Source: Arenimonas sp. (GTDB taxonomy: Bacteria > Pseudomonadota > Gammaproteobacteria > Xanthomonadales > Xanthomonadaceae). From it: a DNA stretch of 35,653 nucleotides. Position 1 is the stretch's first letter; each line of letters starts with the position of its first letter. Positions 1-7,887 of the stretch are shown here, in pieces. The stretch lies in contig NZ_JALHQI010000033.1 in assembly GCF_022842045.1 (NCBI RefSeq), positions 1 through 35,653 of the forward strand, read 5' to 3'. The notes under the pieces are model-generated. The model was not told where the DNA came from. It saw nothing but the letters and a program-made list of their open reading frames with translations, and did not search any database. Position numbers and translations under genes: made by a program.

Positions 1-1502
1 CGCTTGATTCGCTTCGAGGTCTCCTGGATCTGGTCACGGATGTTGTCCATGCCCTGGATCGTCTGGCGCACCACTTCGGCGCCCTTGGCGGCGATCTGCA
101 CGGAGCGCTGCGCCACGTCGGCCGATTCGGCGGAGTTCTTCGACACCTCGTCGATGGAGGACGCGATCTCGTTGATCTGCGCCGAGGCGCTGGTGATCTG
201 CTGCGCCTGGTGCTCGGCGGCCTCGGCGAGGTGCATCGCGGTGGCCTGCGTTTCCTGGGCGGCGGCGGCGACCTGCACGGCTGTTTCGTTAATGGTGGAC
301 ACCAGGGATCGCAGCGCTTCGACCGCGAAGTTGATGGAGTCGGCGATCGCGCCGGTGATGTCCTCGGTAACCGTCGCCTTGACCGTCAGGTCGCCTTCGG
401 CGAGCGAACCCATTTCGTCCAGCAGGCGCAGAATCGCCTCCTGGTTGCGCTGGTTCAGCTCCTGCGTGGTGCCGAGGCGGCGACGCTGGTCGCGGAAGAT
501 GGTGAGCAGCAGGCCAATGATGCCGACGCCGGCGCCGACGGCGCCGCCGATGGCGAAGTAGTTGTTGGGGAAGACGCGCTGGTAGTTGATGGCGTCGAAG
601 CTGGCGAACAGCGCCTGGCTGTTCTCGAGCAGGACGTTGGAGTCCTCGGAAATCTGCGTGGCGGCGCCCTGCACTTCGGCCAGGTCGGCGGCGGCTTCCA
701 GGATGATGTCGAGGTCGGCCTGCGCCTCGGCGTACAGGTCGGACGCGGCCTGCAGGTTGGCGATGCCGGCGGCGCTGGTGATGCGGTTGTAGCCCGCCTC
801 GGCGTTGCCGTCGCGGAAGCCTTCGAGCACCGAGGCGAACACGCCGGCGTCGCGAGAGAGCGCGTCGGCGGCCGAGACCGCGTTCTCGCCGCCGGCGACG
901 ATTTCCGTCACGCGGCGCGACATGCGGTCGGCGAGCACGAGCTGGCGGTTGGCGATGGAGATCTGCGAGGCCGGAGCGTTGGCGTCGGAGAGCGATCGCA
1001 CTACTTCGTCGAGCTGGAAGGCCAGCCGCGGCACGCGCGCGGTGAACTGGGCGGCGGTGTCGGCGAGGTTGAGCACTTCCTCCTCGCTCTGGGTGATGCG
1101 GTCGGCGGCCTCGGCCATCGGGGTCCAGGTCTCGGTCACCTTCTCGAGCGCGCTGCTGACGCCGAGCGCGAACGGGTCGCCCTCGTAGCCGGGCACGTTC
1201 TCGGTTTCGCTGCCGGTACGCAGGGCCGCGACGATCGAGTCGATGCGGGCCTTGGTGGCCTTGAACTCGGTGAAGGCGTCGGCGTTGCCGTCGACGGCTT
1301 CCTGGGTGTACTTCGCAAGCTGCTGCGAAAGCACCTGGAGGTCCGCCGTGAGGCCTCGCGCGTTGTTCTCCTGGGTGTTCAGGTAGGACGCATACAGGAA
1401 GTTCGCGGCGAACACCGCCAACGAGACGATCAGGATGAACGACCAGAACCTCAGGCCGAAATTGGTTAGCGTGTCGGTGAACGAGCGCGAATTAGTGCTC
1501 AT
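1..1502 (-). CDS. pilJ: Type IV pilus methyl-accepting chemotaxis protein PilJ (3' end outside window)
   Basis: This is the membrane chemoreceptor of the Pil-Chp system that controls twitching motility. About 500 codons are visible; the family is usually near 680 residues, so the C-terminal signalling tip lies outside the window. The protein starts MSTNSRSFTDTL. It has a membrane segment at about residues 17-40, a long periplasmic helical region, a second membrane segment at about 310-335 (NNYFAIGGAVGAGVGIIG), then a HAMP-like stretch and the first part of the MCP signalling helix with Ala/Gln-rich heptads. The ATG at 1500-1502 is preceded by a GAGG ribosome site. The gene lies 53 bases downstream of pilI on the same strand. 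Identity rests on this architecture and on pilG-pilI synteny. Confidence 0.93.
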   Translation of the reverse strand, partial: MSTNSRSFTDTLTNFGLRFWSFILIVSLAVFAANFLYASYLNTQENNARGLTADLQVLSQQLAKYTQEAVDGNADAFTEFKATKARIDSIVAALRTGSETENVPGYEGDPFALGVSSALEKVTETWTPMAEAADRITQSEEEVLNLADTAAQFTARVPRLAFQLDEVVRSLSDANAPASQISIANRQLVLADRMSRRVTEIVAGGENAVSAADALSRDAGVFASVLEGFRDGNAEAGYNRITSAAGIANLQAASDLYAEAQADLDIILEAAADLAEVQGAATQISEDSNVLLENSQALFASFDAINYQRVFPNNYFAIGGAVGAGVGIIGLLLTIFRDQRRRLGTTQELNQRNQEAILRLLDEMGSLAEGDLTVKATVTEDITGAIADSINFAVEALRSLVSTINETAVQVAAAAQETQATAMHLAEAAEHQAQQITSASAQINEIASSIDEVSKNSAESADVAQRSVQIAAKGAEVVRQTIQGMDNIRDQIQETSKRIK

Positions 1503-1555
1503 GACTGGACCTCAACCCCTGTAAAAAACAAATGAGTGGAACCTTGGACGGCTAC

Positions 1556-2110
1556 TTATGCGGTGGCCTGGCGGAATTCCGGGGTGCGCGTGAGCAACGA
1601 CATGTTGAACACACCCCAGGTCTGGTCGGCCAGGCGGTAGACCTGGCCGACGAAATGGCCGTATCGGCCGTCGTTCTCACCCGCCATCTCGGCCCGGTGG
1701 GAGTCGTTGAAGGTTCGCTGGCCGAACAGCTCGTCGATGATGACCGCGACGTTGCCGCCGGCCTGGCGCACCACGAGGCAACGCTGGCCCTCGTGCACGA
1801 CCGTGCGGTCGCCCTCGAGGAACTGCTTGAGGTCCACCACCGGCAGCAGGCTGCCGCGCACGTTGGCCACGCCCAGCATCCACGGGTGCGCGCCCGGCAC
1901 CGGGGTGACCGGCGGCAGCGGCAGGATCTCGACCACTTCATCGAACGAGGACACCAGGCGGCGCTGCCCGAGGCGGAAACCAACGCCGCGCCAGTGGCCC
2001 GGCGCTTCGATCATTTCCGGGCGGCCGGCGACGTGCGCGAGCGAGCGCTCCTCGTAGTCAAGCAGGACATCGAAGGGGTTGGCGCGCGGTGCGGGGGGAG
2101 ACTTGGCCAT
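1556..2110 (-). CDS. pilI: Type IV pilus CheW-like adaptor PilI
   Basis: This is a 184-residue CheW-domain adaptor that should link PilJ to the Chp histidine kinase at the cell pole. The start MAKSPPAPRANPFD was chosen over a longer upstream frame: the extension would overlap pilG and reads as low-complexity Arg/Ser/Ala, and a GAGG ribosome site precedes this ATG. The CheW fold covers about residues 25-175, with the typical segments GVANVRGSLLPVVDLKQFL and VIIDELFGQR. It begins 10 bases after the pilG stop and precedes pilJ, so the three genes probably form one transcript. In P. aeruginosa pilH lies between pilG and pilI; it is absent here. Confidence 0.93.
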   Translation of the reverse strand: MAKSPPAPRANPFDVLLDYEERSLAHVAGRPEMIEAPGHWRGVGFRLGQRRLVSSFDEVVEILPLPPVTPVPGAHPWMLGVANVRGSLLPVVDLKQFLEGDRTVVHEGQRCLVVRQAGGNVAVIIDELFGQRTFNDSHRAEMAGENDGRYGHFVGQVYRLADQTWGVFNMSLLTRTPEFRQATA

Positions 2111-2120
2111 GGCGTGCGCC

Positions 2121-2510
2121 TCAGCCCGCCGGGACGTACTTGCGGATGGCGGAGAGCAGCTCATCGCGCGTGAAGGGCTTCGTGAGGTACTGCTCCGAGC
2201 CGACGATGCGGCCGCGGGCCTTGTCGAACAGGCCATCCTTGGACGACAGCATGATCACCGGCGTCTGCTTGAACATCTGGTTGTTCTTGATCAGCGAGCA
2301 GGTCTGGTAGCCGTCCAACCGCGGCATCATGATGTCGACGAAGACGATCTGCGGTTGGTGGTCGGCGATCTTGGCCAGCGCCTCGAAGCCGTCCGTGGCC
2401 GTCACGACGTCGCAGCCCTCCTTCTTGAGGAGGGTTTCGGCGGTGCGGCGGATCGTCTTCGAGTCGTCGATGACCATGACCCGCAAGCCGGCCAGGTGGT
2501 TGTCTTCCAT
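2121..2510 (-). CDS. pilG: Twitching motility response regulator PilG
   Basis: This is a single-domain CheY-like receiver of 129 residues. It is phosphorylated by the Chp kinase to promote pilus extension and polarity control. The sequence VMVIDDSKTIRRTAETLLKK matches PilG rather than PilH. The acidic pair is D15-D16, the phospho-acceptor is D59 in FVDIMMPRLDGY, the switch residue is in MLSSKDG, and the conserved lysine is K111 in LTKPF. The start MEDNHLAG at 2510 follows a GGGGAG site; starts at 2522 or 2564 are possible but add only poorly conserved residues. The gene heads pilG-pilI-pilJ and diverges from gshB. Confidence 0.95.
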   Translation of the reverse strand: MEDNHLAGLRVMVIDDSKTIRRTAETLLKKEGCDVVTATDGFEALAKIADHQPQIVFVDIMMPRLDGYQTCSLIKNNQMFKQTPVIMLSSKDGLFDKARGRIVGSEQYLTKPFTRDELLSAIRKYVPAG

Positions 2511-2576
2511 CTCACTCCCCATTCCAATGCTGTCCCTGGCAGTGCGCAGGCCCTTGCCGGGCATACGTATTAATAG

Positions 2577-2607
2577 CTTATATCCCAGCCGAACCGGAAT
2601 GTGTCAA
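2577..2607 (-). promoter_or_regulatory. Candidate sigma70 promoter for pilG operon
   Basis: Read on the minus strand, a perfect TTGACA (2602-2607) is followed after 19 bases by TATAAG (2577-2582), a five-of-six match to the -10 consensus. It sits about 70 bases upstream of the pilG start in an unusually AT-rich patch. The spacer is longer than the ideal 17, so the assignment is tentative. Confidence 0.4.
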
Positions 2608-2695
2608 GCACGACACAGTTCCTGTGTGACCGACCTCACCATCCCGGGGAGGCCCTGCTAGTCTAGGGCTCCGCGAGGATGGAGATGCAGCGCCG

Positions 2696-3652
2696 ATGGC
2701 ACTGGACGTGGCCGTGGTGATGGATCCGATCAGCCGTATCAAGATCGGGAAGGATACTAGCTTTGCGATGATGCTCGAGGCCCGGCGCCGCGGGCATCGC
2801 CTGCACTACATCGCGCCCGGCGGGCTGTCGCTGGACGGCGAGCGGGCCATGGCCCGGATGGCCGTGGCCGAGGTCCGGGACGATCCGGCCGACTGGTTCA
2901 CCCTGGGTCCGGTGCAGCGCCGCCCGCTGGCCGAGATGGACGTGGTGCTGGTCCGGACCGACCCCCCGTTCGACGCCAATTACCTTTATGACACGCATAT
3001 CCTGGGCCTGGCCCAGGGCCAGGGCGTGCTGGTGGTCAACGACCCCCGGGGCCTGCGCGACCTGAACGAGAAGCTGGGCGCCCTGCTGTTTCCCCAGTGC
3101 TGCCCGCCGACCCAAGTGTCCCGGGACGCGGCCGAGCTCCGGGACTTCGTGGCCGGCCACGGCGAGGCGGTGCTCAAGCCGCTGGACGGCATGGGCGGCC
3201 GATCGATCTTCCGGGTCCATGCCGGCGACCCGAACCTGAACGTGATCCTGGAAACCCTGACCGACAACGGCCGGAACCTGGCCCTGGCCCAGCGCTACCT
3301 TCCTGAAATCAAGGACGGCGACAAGCGCATCCTGCTGGTGGACGGCGAGCCGGTGCCCTACTGCCTGGCCCGCATCCCGCAGGGCAACGAGTTCCGGGGC
3401 AACCTGGCGGCCGGCGGTCGCGGCGAGGGCCGGCCGCTGTCGGACCGGGACCGCTGGATCGCGGCCCAGGTCGGCCCCGAGCTCAAGCGGCGGGGCATGC
3501 TGTTCGTGGGCCTGGACGTGATCGGCGACTACCTCACCGAGGTCAACGTCACCAGCCCGACCTGCGTGCGCGAGCTCGATGCCCAGTTCGGGCTCAACAT
3601 CGCCGGCCAGCTGTTCGACGCCATCGAGGCCCGCCGGGCCGGTCGCGACTGA
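2696..3652 (+). CDS. gshB: Glutathione synthetase
   Basis: This cytoplasmic ATP-grasp ligase joins glycine to gamma-glutamylcysteine, the second step of glutathione synthesis. At 318 residues it has normal length. The N-terminal domain begins with DVAVVMDPISRIKIGKDTSF, typical of bacterial GshB. The ATP-grasp part shows KPLDGMGGRSIF (K161) and the metal-binding end DYLTEVNVTSPT (E282, N284). A GGAG site lies upstream of the ATG. It diverges from pilG, and the TonB-like gene starts one base after its stop, so the two are probably co-transcribed. The same gshB-pilG arrangement is known in Pseudomonas. Confidence 0.97.
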   Translation: MALDVAVVMDPISRIKIGKDTSFAMMLEARRRGHRLHYIAPGGLSLDGERAMARMAVAEVRDDPADWFTLGPVQRRPLAEMDVVLVRTDPPFDANYLYDTHILGLAQGQGVLVVNDPRGLRDLNEKLGALLFPQCCPPTQVSRDAAELRDFVAGHGEAVLKPLDGMGGRSIFRVHAGDPNLNVILETLTDNGRNLALAQRYLPEIKDGDKRILLVDGEPVPYCLARIPQGNEFRGNLAAGGRGEGRPLSDRDRWIAAQVGPELKRRGMLFVGLDVIGDYLTEVNVTSPTCVRELDAQFGLNIAGQLFDAIEARRAGRD

Positions 3653-3653
3653 G

Positions 3654-4514
3654 ATGGCGGCGCCGGTGATCGGCCCGAGCGAGCGGCTCAGCGCCACCCT
3701 GGCGCTGAGCCTGGTGGCGTTCGGCGTGCTGATCCTGGGCGTGGGCTTCGCCCGCGACTCGGCCGCCCCGATCACACCGACCCTGGACGTGATCCTGACC
3801 GAGACCCGCAGCGACGCCGCCCCCGAGGACGCCGACTTCATCGCCCAGGCCAACAACCAGGGCGGCGGCGACAGCGACGAGGCCGAGCGCCCCCGCGAGG
3901 AACAGCTGGCCCCGGTGCCCAAGCCCGAGCCCGGCCTGGCGCCGGAGACCCTGGTCGCCCAGGCCCCGCCGCCCGAGCCGGAACCGACTCCGCGCCTGCT
4001 CAGCACCACGGCGCCCAGCGAGTTCGCCCTGCCCGCCCCCAAGGACCAGCGCAAGACCGAACCCAGCCCGCTGGCCCCGGGCCGCGAGCTGGTGGAGCAA
4101 AGCCTGGAGATGGCCCGCCTGGCCGCCGAGATCGAGCGCAAGCAGGAACTGCGGGCCAAGCGCCCCAAGCGCAAGTTCGTCTCGGCCAGCACCAAGGAAT
4201 ATGAGTACGCCAGCTACCTGCGGGCCTGGGTGGTGAAAGTCGAACGCGTGGGCAACCTCAACTACCCCGACGAAGCCCGGCGCCGTGGCCTGGGCGGCCG
4301 GCTGGTGATGACGGTGGCGGTGCGCCGCGACGGCAGCATCGAGGAGATCCTGCTCAACCGCAGTTCGGGGCTGGGCGTGCTCGACCAGGCCGCGATGCGC
4401 ATCGTGCGCCTGTCCGAACCCTTCCCGCCGCTGCCGCGCACCGACGAGAACATCGACGTGCTGCACATCACCCGCACCTGGCAGTTCCGCAACGGCAGCG
4501 TCGAAAGCGAATAG
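3654..4514 (+). CDS. TonB-family energy transduction protein
   Basis: The 286-residue protein has one N-terminal membrane anchor (about residues 12-33), a Pro/Glu-rich periplasmic spacer (for example PPPEPEPTP), a charged helical stretch, and a C-terminal TonB domain (about 195-283). That domain contains NYPDEARRRGLGG, VRRDGSIEEILLNRSSG and the terminal strand ITRTWQF. TonB proteins pass proton-motive energy from ExbB-ExbD to outer-membrane receptors; no exbB or exbD is in this window. A TonB homologue (tonB3 in P. aeruginosa) beside gshB and the pil-chp genes is a known arrangement and has been linked to twitching. The ATG lies one base after the gshB stop. The last base directly abuts the pyrB stop on the other strand. 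Confidence 0.88.
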   Translation: MAAPVIGPSERLSATLALSLVAFGVLILGVGFARDSAAPITPTLDVILTETRSDAAPEDADFIAQANNQGGGDSDEAERPREEQLAPVPKPEPGLAPETLVAQAPPPEPEPTPRLLSTTAPSEFALPAPKDQRKTEPSPLAPGRELVEQSLEMARLAAEIERKQELRAKRPKRKFVSASTKEYEYASYLRAWVVKVERVGNLNYPDEARRRGLGGRLVMTVAVRRDGSIEEILLNRSSGLGVLDQAAMRIVRLSEPFPPLPRTDENIDVLHITRTWQFRNGSVESE

Positions 4515-5465
4515 TCAGCTCAACAGCGCGTCGATCACCGCCATCCGCACCGGCAGGCCATTGGCCACCTGCGCCAGCACCCGCGACTGCGGGCCATCGG
4601 CGACCGCGCCGTCGATCTCGATGCCGCGGTTCATCGGGCCGGGATGCATCACGATGGCGTCGGGCACGGCCAGCGCCAGCCGGCGCGGGTCCAGGCCGTA
4701 GTCGCGGAAGTAGTCCTCCAGCGAGGCCACCAGGCCCTGCTCCATCCGCTCGCGCTGCAGGCGCAGCATGATCGCCACGTCCACGCCGGCGATGGCGTCG
4801 TCGAAGCGTTCGACCACGCGGCAGCCGCGCAGGGTGTCCGCATCGGGCAGCAGGTTGCCCGGGCCACAAACGCGGATCTCGCCGCAGCCCAGCGCGCGCA
4901 GGGCATGCAGGTCGGAACGGGCCACGCGCGAGTGCAGCAGGTCGCCGGCCACCAGCACCTTCAGCGCGGCGAAGTCGGCGCCCTTGTGCTGGCGCAGGGT
5001 CAGCATATCGAGCAGGCCCTGGGTCGGATGCGCGGCGCGGCCGTCGCCGGCGTTGATCACGCGCGTACCCGGGTTTGCGCCGGCGGCCAGCGCCGCCACG
5101 GCGCCATCGTCGGCATGCCGGATCACGAACACGTCCACGCCCATCGCCTCGATGGTCTTGAGCGTGTCGAGCGCACTTTCGCCCTTCTTGGTGGACGAGG
5201 TGGCGACGTCGAAGTTCAGCACGTCCATGCCCAGGCGCGTCGCGGCCAGCTGGAAGCTGCTGCGGGTGCGGGTGCTGGCCTCGAAGAACAGCGTGCACAA
5301 GGTGCGCCCGGCGTGGCGGCGGCGCAGCGCGGTGCCGGCGTGCGCGTGCGGCAGCATCTGCTCGGCGCGCTCGAGCAGGCCGTTGACCCGGCCGGCGTCC
5401 AGGCCGTCGAGGGTCAGCAGGTGGCGAAGGCGGCCGTCGTCGGCGAACTGCAGGGCGTGGCTCAT
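4515..5465 (-). CDS. pyrB: Aspartate carbamoyltransferase catalytic chain
   Basis: It catalyses carbamoyl phosphate plus L-aspartate to N-carbamoyl-aspartate in pyrimidine synthesis. The carbamoyl-phosphate loop FFEASTRTRSSF is at about residues 60-71, the SSTKKGES loop at 90-97, HPTQG at 146-150 and HPGPMNRG near 270, so all main active-site motifs are present. The length of 316 residues is normal for a catalytic chain. No pyrI or pyrC-like partner gene is adjacent. Its ATG overlaps the ruvX stop by four bases, giving a yqgE-ruvX-pyrB operon. The 3' end touches the convergent TonB-like gene with no gap, so there is no room for an ordinary terminator between them. Confidence 0.97.
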   Translation of the reverse strand: MSHALQFADDGRLRHLLTLDGLDAGRVNGLLERAEQMLPHAHAGTALRRRHAGRTLCTLFFEASTRTRSSFQLAATRLGMDVLNFDVATSSTKKGESALDTLKTIEAMGVDVFVIRHADDGAVAALAAGANPGTRVINAGDGRAAHPTQGLLDMLTLRQHKGADFAALKVLVAGDLLHSRVARSDLHALRALGCGEIRVCGPGNLLPDADTLRGCRVVERFDDAIAGVDVAIMLRLQRERMEQGLVASLEDYFRDYGLDPRRLALAVPDAIVMHPGPMNRGIEIDGAVADGPQSRVLAQVANGLPVRMAVIDALLS

Positions 5466-5929
5466 GGGCGAGAAGGTCCGGGGTCGAGGGGAATGCGGAT
5501 TTCGGGATCGGCCAGCCAGCGCTCCAGGATCACCACCGCGGCGACCGCGTCGAGCTGGTCGGCCTGCGAACGCTTGCGGGCACCGGCGGCGCGGCCGGCG
5601 GCGAAGCGCTGGGCCGCTTCGATCGAGCTGCGGCCCTCGTCCACCTGCTGCACCGGCAGCGCATAGCGCCGCGCCAGCTCGCGGGCGAAACCGCGGGCGC
5701 GCTGGCGGGCGGGCTGGTCGCCGCCGTCGGCGGGCACCGGGTCGCCGACCACCAGGGCATCGGGGCGCCAGTCGCGCATCCAGCGGTCCAGGCGCGGCCA
5801 GTCGGGGCCGCTGGCGTGCACGTCGAGCACGCCCACTTCGCGGGCGCTGCCCGAGACGGTGTTGCCGACGGCGACGCCGATGCGCTTGGCGCCGACGTCG
5901 AAACCCAGCAGCGTGACGGGCCCGCTCAT
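5462..5929 (-). CDS. ruvX: Putative Holliday junction resolvase / pre-16S rRNA nuclease YqgF (RuvX)
   Basis: This is an RNase H-fold nuclease of 155 residues; family members act in 16S rRNA 5' end maturation and have been proposed as Holliday junction resolvases. The first catalytic aspartate lies in LLGFDVGAKRIGVAVG (residue 11), the middle acidic motif is VDEGRSSIEA, and the last aspartate is in DQLDAVAAVVILE. The ATG was placed at 5927-5929 because it overlaps the yqgE stop as ATGA, which is typical of coupled genes. The 3' end overlaps pyrB the same way. The middle motif reads DEGRSS where DERLTT or DERLSS is usual; I do not think this abolishes activity. Confidence 0.93.
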   Translation of the reverse strand: MSGPVTLLGFDVGAKRIGVAVGNTVSGSAREVGVLDVHASGPDWPRLDRWMRDWRPDALVVGDPVPADGGDQPARQRARGFARELARRYALPVQQVDEGRSSIEAAQRFAAGRAAGARKRSQADQLDAVAAVVILERWLADPEIRIPLDPGPSRP

Positions 5930-6495
5930 GCGTGCCCGGAGTAGTCGGTGAGCGTGGACAGGTCGACGCCCAGCTGGCGCGCAGCCGCCCGCCAGCGTTC
6001 GCCCAGCGGGGTGTCGAACACGATGCCGCGGTCCACCGGCACGGTGAGCCAGCTGTTCTGGGCCAGTTCGTCCTCGAGCTGGCCGGCCTCCCAGCCGGCG
6101 TAGCCCAGCGCCACCAACACGCGCGCGGGCCCGTCGCCGCGCGAGAGAGCCTCGAGGATGTCGCGCGAGGTGGTGACCGAGAGGCCGGGCGCGACGTGCA
6201 GGGTCGAGCTCCACTCGCTGTCGTCGCCGTGCAGCACGAAGCCGCGGTCCGGGTGCACGGGCCCGCCGGCGACGATGGCGCGCGCGGCCAGGGCGGGGTT
6301 CTGGGTGCCGAGCTTGAGGTGGTCGAGCAGTTCGCCCAGCGTGTAGTCGGCCAGGCGATTGATGACGATCCCCATGGCGCCGCCTTCGTCGTGCTGGCAC
6401 ACCAATGTCACCGACCGCTGGAAATTGGGGTCCTCCAGCGCCGGCATGGCTACCAGGAAGTGATCGGCCAGGGACGGGGTCTGCATCATGCGCAT
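5926..6495 (-). CDS. YqgE/AlgH family protein
   Basis: This is a 189-residue DUF179 protein. The family signature is clear: FLVAMPALEDPNFQRSVTLV near the N terminus, then EGGAMGIVINR and GGPVHPDRGFVLH. The biochemical function is not settled; the Pseudomonas homologue AlgH has been tied to alginate regulation. In gammaproteobacteria the gene very often precedes ruvX, as here, with a four-base overlap. The start may be the first ATG (6495) or a second ATG nine bases later (MQTPSL). The leader contains a long inverted repeat ending 36 bases upstream of the first ATG. Confidence 0.92.
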   Translation of the reverse strand: MRMMQTPSLADHFLVAMPALEDPNFQRSVTLVCQHDEGGAMGIVINRLADYTLGELLDHLKLGTQNPALAARAIVAGGPVHPDRGFVLHGDDSEWSSTLHVAPGLSVTTSRDILEALSRGDGPARVLVALGYAGWEAGQLEDELAQNSWLTVPVDRGIVFDTPLGERWRAAARQLGVDLSTLTDYSGHA

Positions 6496-6530
6496 ATTCT
6501 AGCGCCCGGTCCCGGTGCCGGGGCCACCAC

Positions 6531-6594
6531 GGAAGCGAAGGTCGCTTTCTCCTCCGTGAAGCCTTTATGTCGGAGAAAGCGACCTTCGCTTTCC
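6531..6594. repeat. Long inverted repeat upstream of yqgE
   Basis: The left arm (6531-6552) and right arm (6572-6594) are complementary for 20 consecutive bases and differ only at the outer end, with a 19-base loop. The core reads GAAGCGAAGGTCGCTTTCTC on one arm. Each arm also carries its own shorter palindrome (AAGCGA...TCGCTT). It lies in the leader of the yqgE-ruvX-pyrB operon, between that operon and the pilU terminator. It has no T-run on either side, so it is not a typical intrinsic terminator. It looks like a dispersed palindromic element, but only one copy is in this window. Confidence 0.8.
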
Positions 6595-6618
6595 CGGTGA
6601 CGACGGCGCCCCGCAGCT

Positions 6619-6648
6619 GTAAAAGAAAACGCCGGGCAAGCCCGGCGT
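6619..6648 (-). terminator. Intrinsic terminator after pilU
   Basis: On the minus strand a nine-base-pair GC stem (6629-6637 paired with 6640-6648, two-base loop) is followed by a T-rich run (complement of GTAAAAGAAA, 6619-6628). It begins 24 bases past the pilU stop and should end the pilT-pilU transcript before the yqgE operon. Confidence 0.85.
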
Positions 6649-6672
6649 CTTCGGCGCAACCCCATGCCAGGG

Positions 6673-7803
6673 TTACTTGACCTCGGAAAGCTCGACCCCG
6701 TCCAGGCCCTGCGACAGCGTGCGGGCGTCGCCGCCCTGCGCCAGCTTGATCTTCAGGCGCACCTCGTTGGCCGAGTCGGCGAAGCGCAGCGCGTCCTCGT
6801 AGCTGATCTCGCCCGCCTGGTAGAGCTCGAACAGCGCCTGGTCGAAGGTCTTCATGCCCAGGTTGGTCGACTCCTTCATGACGTCCTTGATCTTGTGGAT
6901 CTCGCCGTCGCGGATGTAGTCCTGCACCAGCGGCGTGCCCAGCAGGATCTCCATCGCCACCCGGCGCGACTTGCCGTCCGGCGTGGGGATGAGCTGCTGC
7001 GCCACCACGCCCTTGAGGTTCATCGACAGGTCCATCAGCAGCTGGCTGCGGCGGTCCTCGGGGAAGAAGTTGATGATGCGGTCCATCGCCTGGTTCGCGT
7101 TGTTGGCGTGCAGCGTGCACAGCACCAGGTGGCCGGTTTCCGCGAACGCGATCGCGTGGTCCATGCCCTCGCGGGTGCGGACCTCGCCGATCATGATCAC
7201 GTCGGGCGCCTGGCGCAGCGTGTTCTTCAGCGCCGCCTCCCAGCTGTCGGTGTCGATGCCGACCTCGCGCTGGGTGATGATGCAGCCCTCGTGCTTGTGC
7301 ACGAACTCGATCGGGTCCTCGATGGTGATGATGTGGCCCGACGAGTTCATGTTGCGGTAGCCGATCATGGCCGCCAGCGAGGTGGACTTACCCGTGCCGG
7401 TGGCGCCGACGAACAGGATGATGCCGCGCTTGGTCATCGCCAGCGTCTTGATGACGGCCGGCAGGCTGAGCTCCTCGACGGTCGGGATGCGGGTCTCGAT
7501 GCGGCGCAGCACCATGCCGACCTGGTTGCGCTGGTAGAAGCAGGACACGCGGAAGCGGCCGACGCCGGAGACGCCGATCGCGAAGTTGCACTCGTGGGTC
7601 TTCTCGAACTCCTCGCGCTGCGAGGGGTTCATGACGTTGAGCACCAGGTCGCGAGACTGCTGCGGGGTCAGCGGGTTCTGGGTGATCGGCGACAGCTTGC
7701 CGTTGACCTTCATCGACGGCGGCACGCCGGCCGTGATGAACAGGTCCGAGGCCTTCTTGTGCGCCATCAGCTTCAGGAAGGAGGTGAAGTCGATGCTGCT
7801 CAT
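6673..7803 (-). CDS. pilU: Type IV pilus retraction ATPase PilU
   Basis: This hexameric PilT-like motor ATPase works with PilT in pilus retraction. The 376-residue length fits PilU. Visible are Walker A GATGTGKST (133-141), the Asp box EDPIEFVH, the Walker B region IMIGEVRTREGMDHA and the His box TLHANNANQAMDRI. An AGGAG site precedes the ATG. It lies 84 bases downstream of pilT on the same strand and ends at a good intrinsic terminator. The C-terminal tail beyond the ATPase core (after about residue 345) is longer than in PilT, as is normal for PilU. Confidence 0.97.
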   Translation of the reverse strand: MSSIDFTSFLKLMAHKKASDLFITAGVPPSMKVNGKLSPITQNPLTPQQSRDLVLNVMNPSQREEFEKTHECNFAIGVSGVGRFRVSCFYQRNQVGMVLRRIETRIPTVEELSLPAVIKTLAMTKRGIILFVGATGTGKSTSLAAMIGYRNMNSSGHIITIEDPIEFVHKHEGCIITQREVGIDTDSWEAALKNTLRQAPDVIMIGEVRTREGMDHAIAFAETGHLVLCTLHANNANQAMDRIINFFPEDRRSQLLMDLSMNLKGVVAQQLIPTPDGKSRRVAMEILLGTPLVQDYIRDGEIHKIKDVMKESTNLGMKTFDQALFELYQAGEISYEDALRFADSANEVRLKIKLAQGGDARTLSQGLDGVELSEVK

Positions 7804-7887
7804 GCGTGCTCCTGTTCTGCCACCGTGGCCTTGGCCCGGTGGCGGTGCTCATGTGGCGTCCTGCCAGCCCCCCGACCGGCAGCCGCG

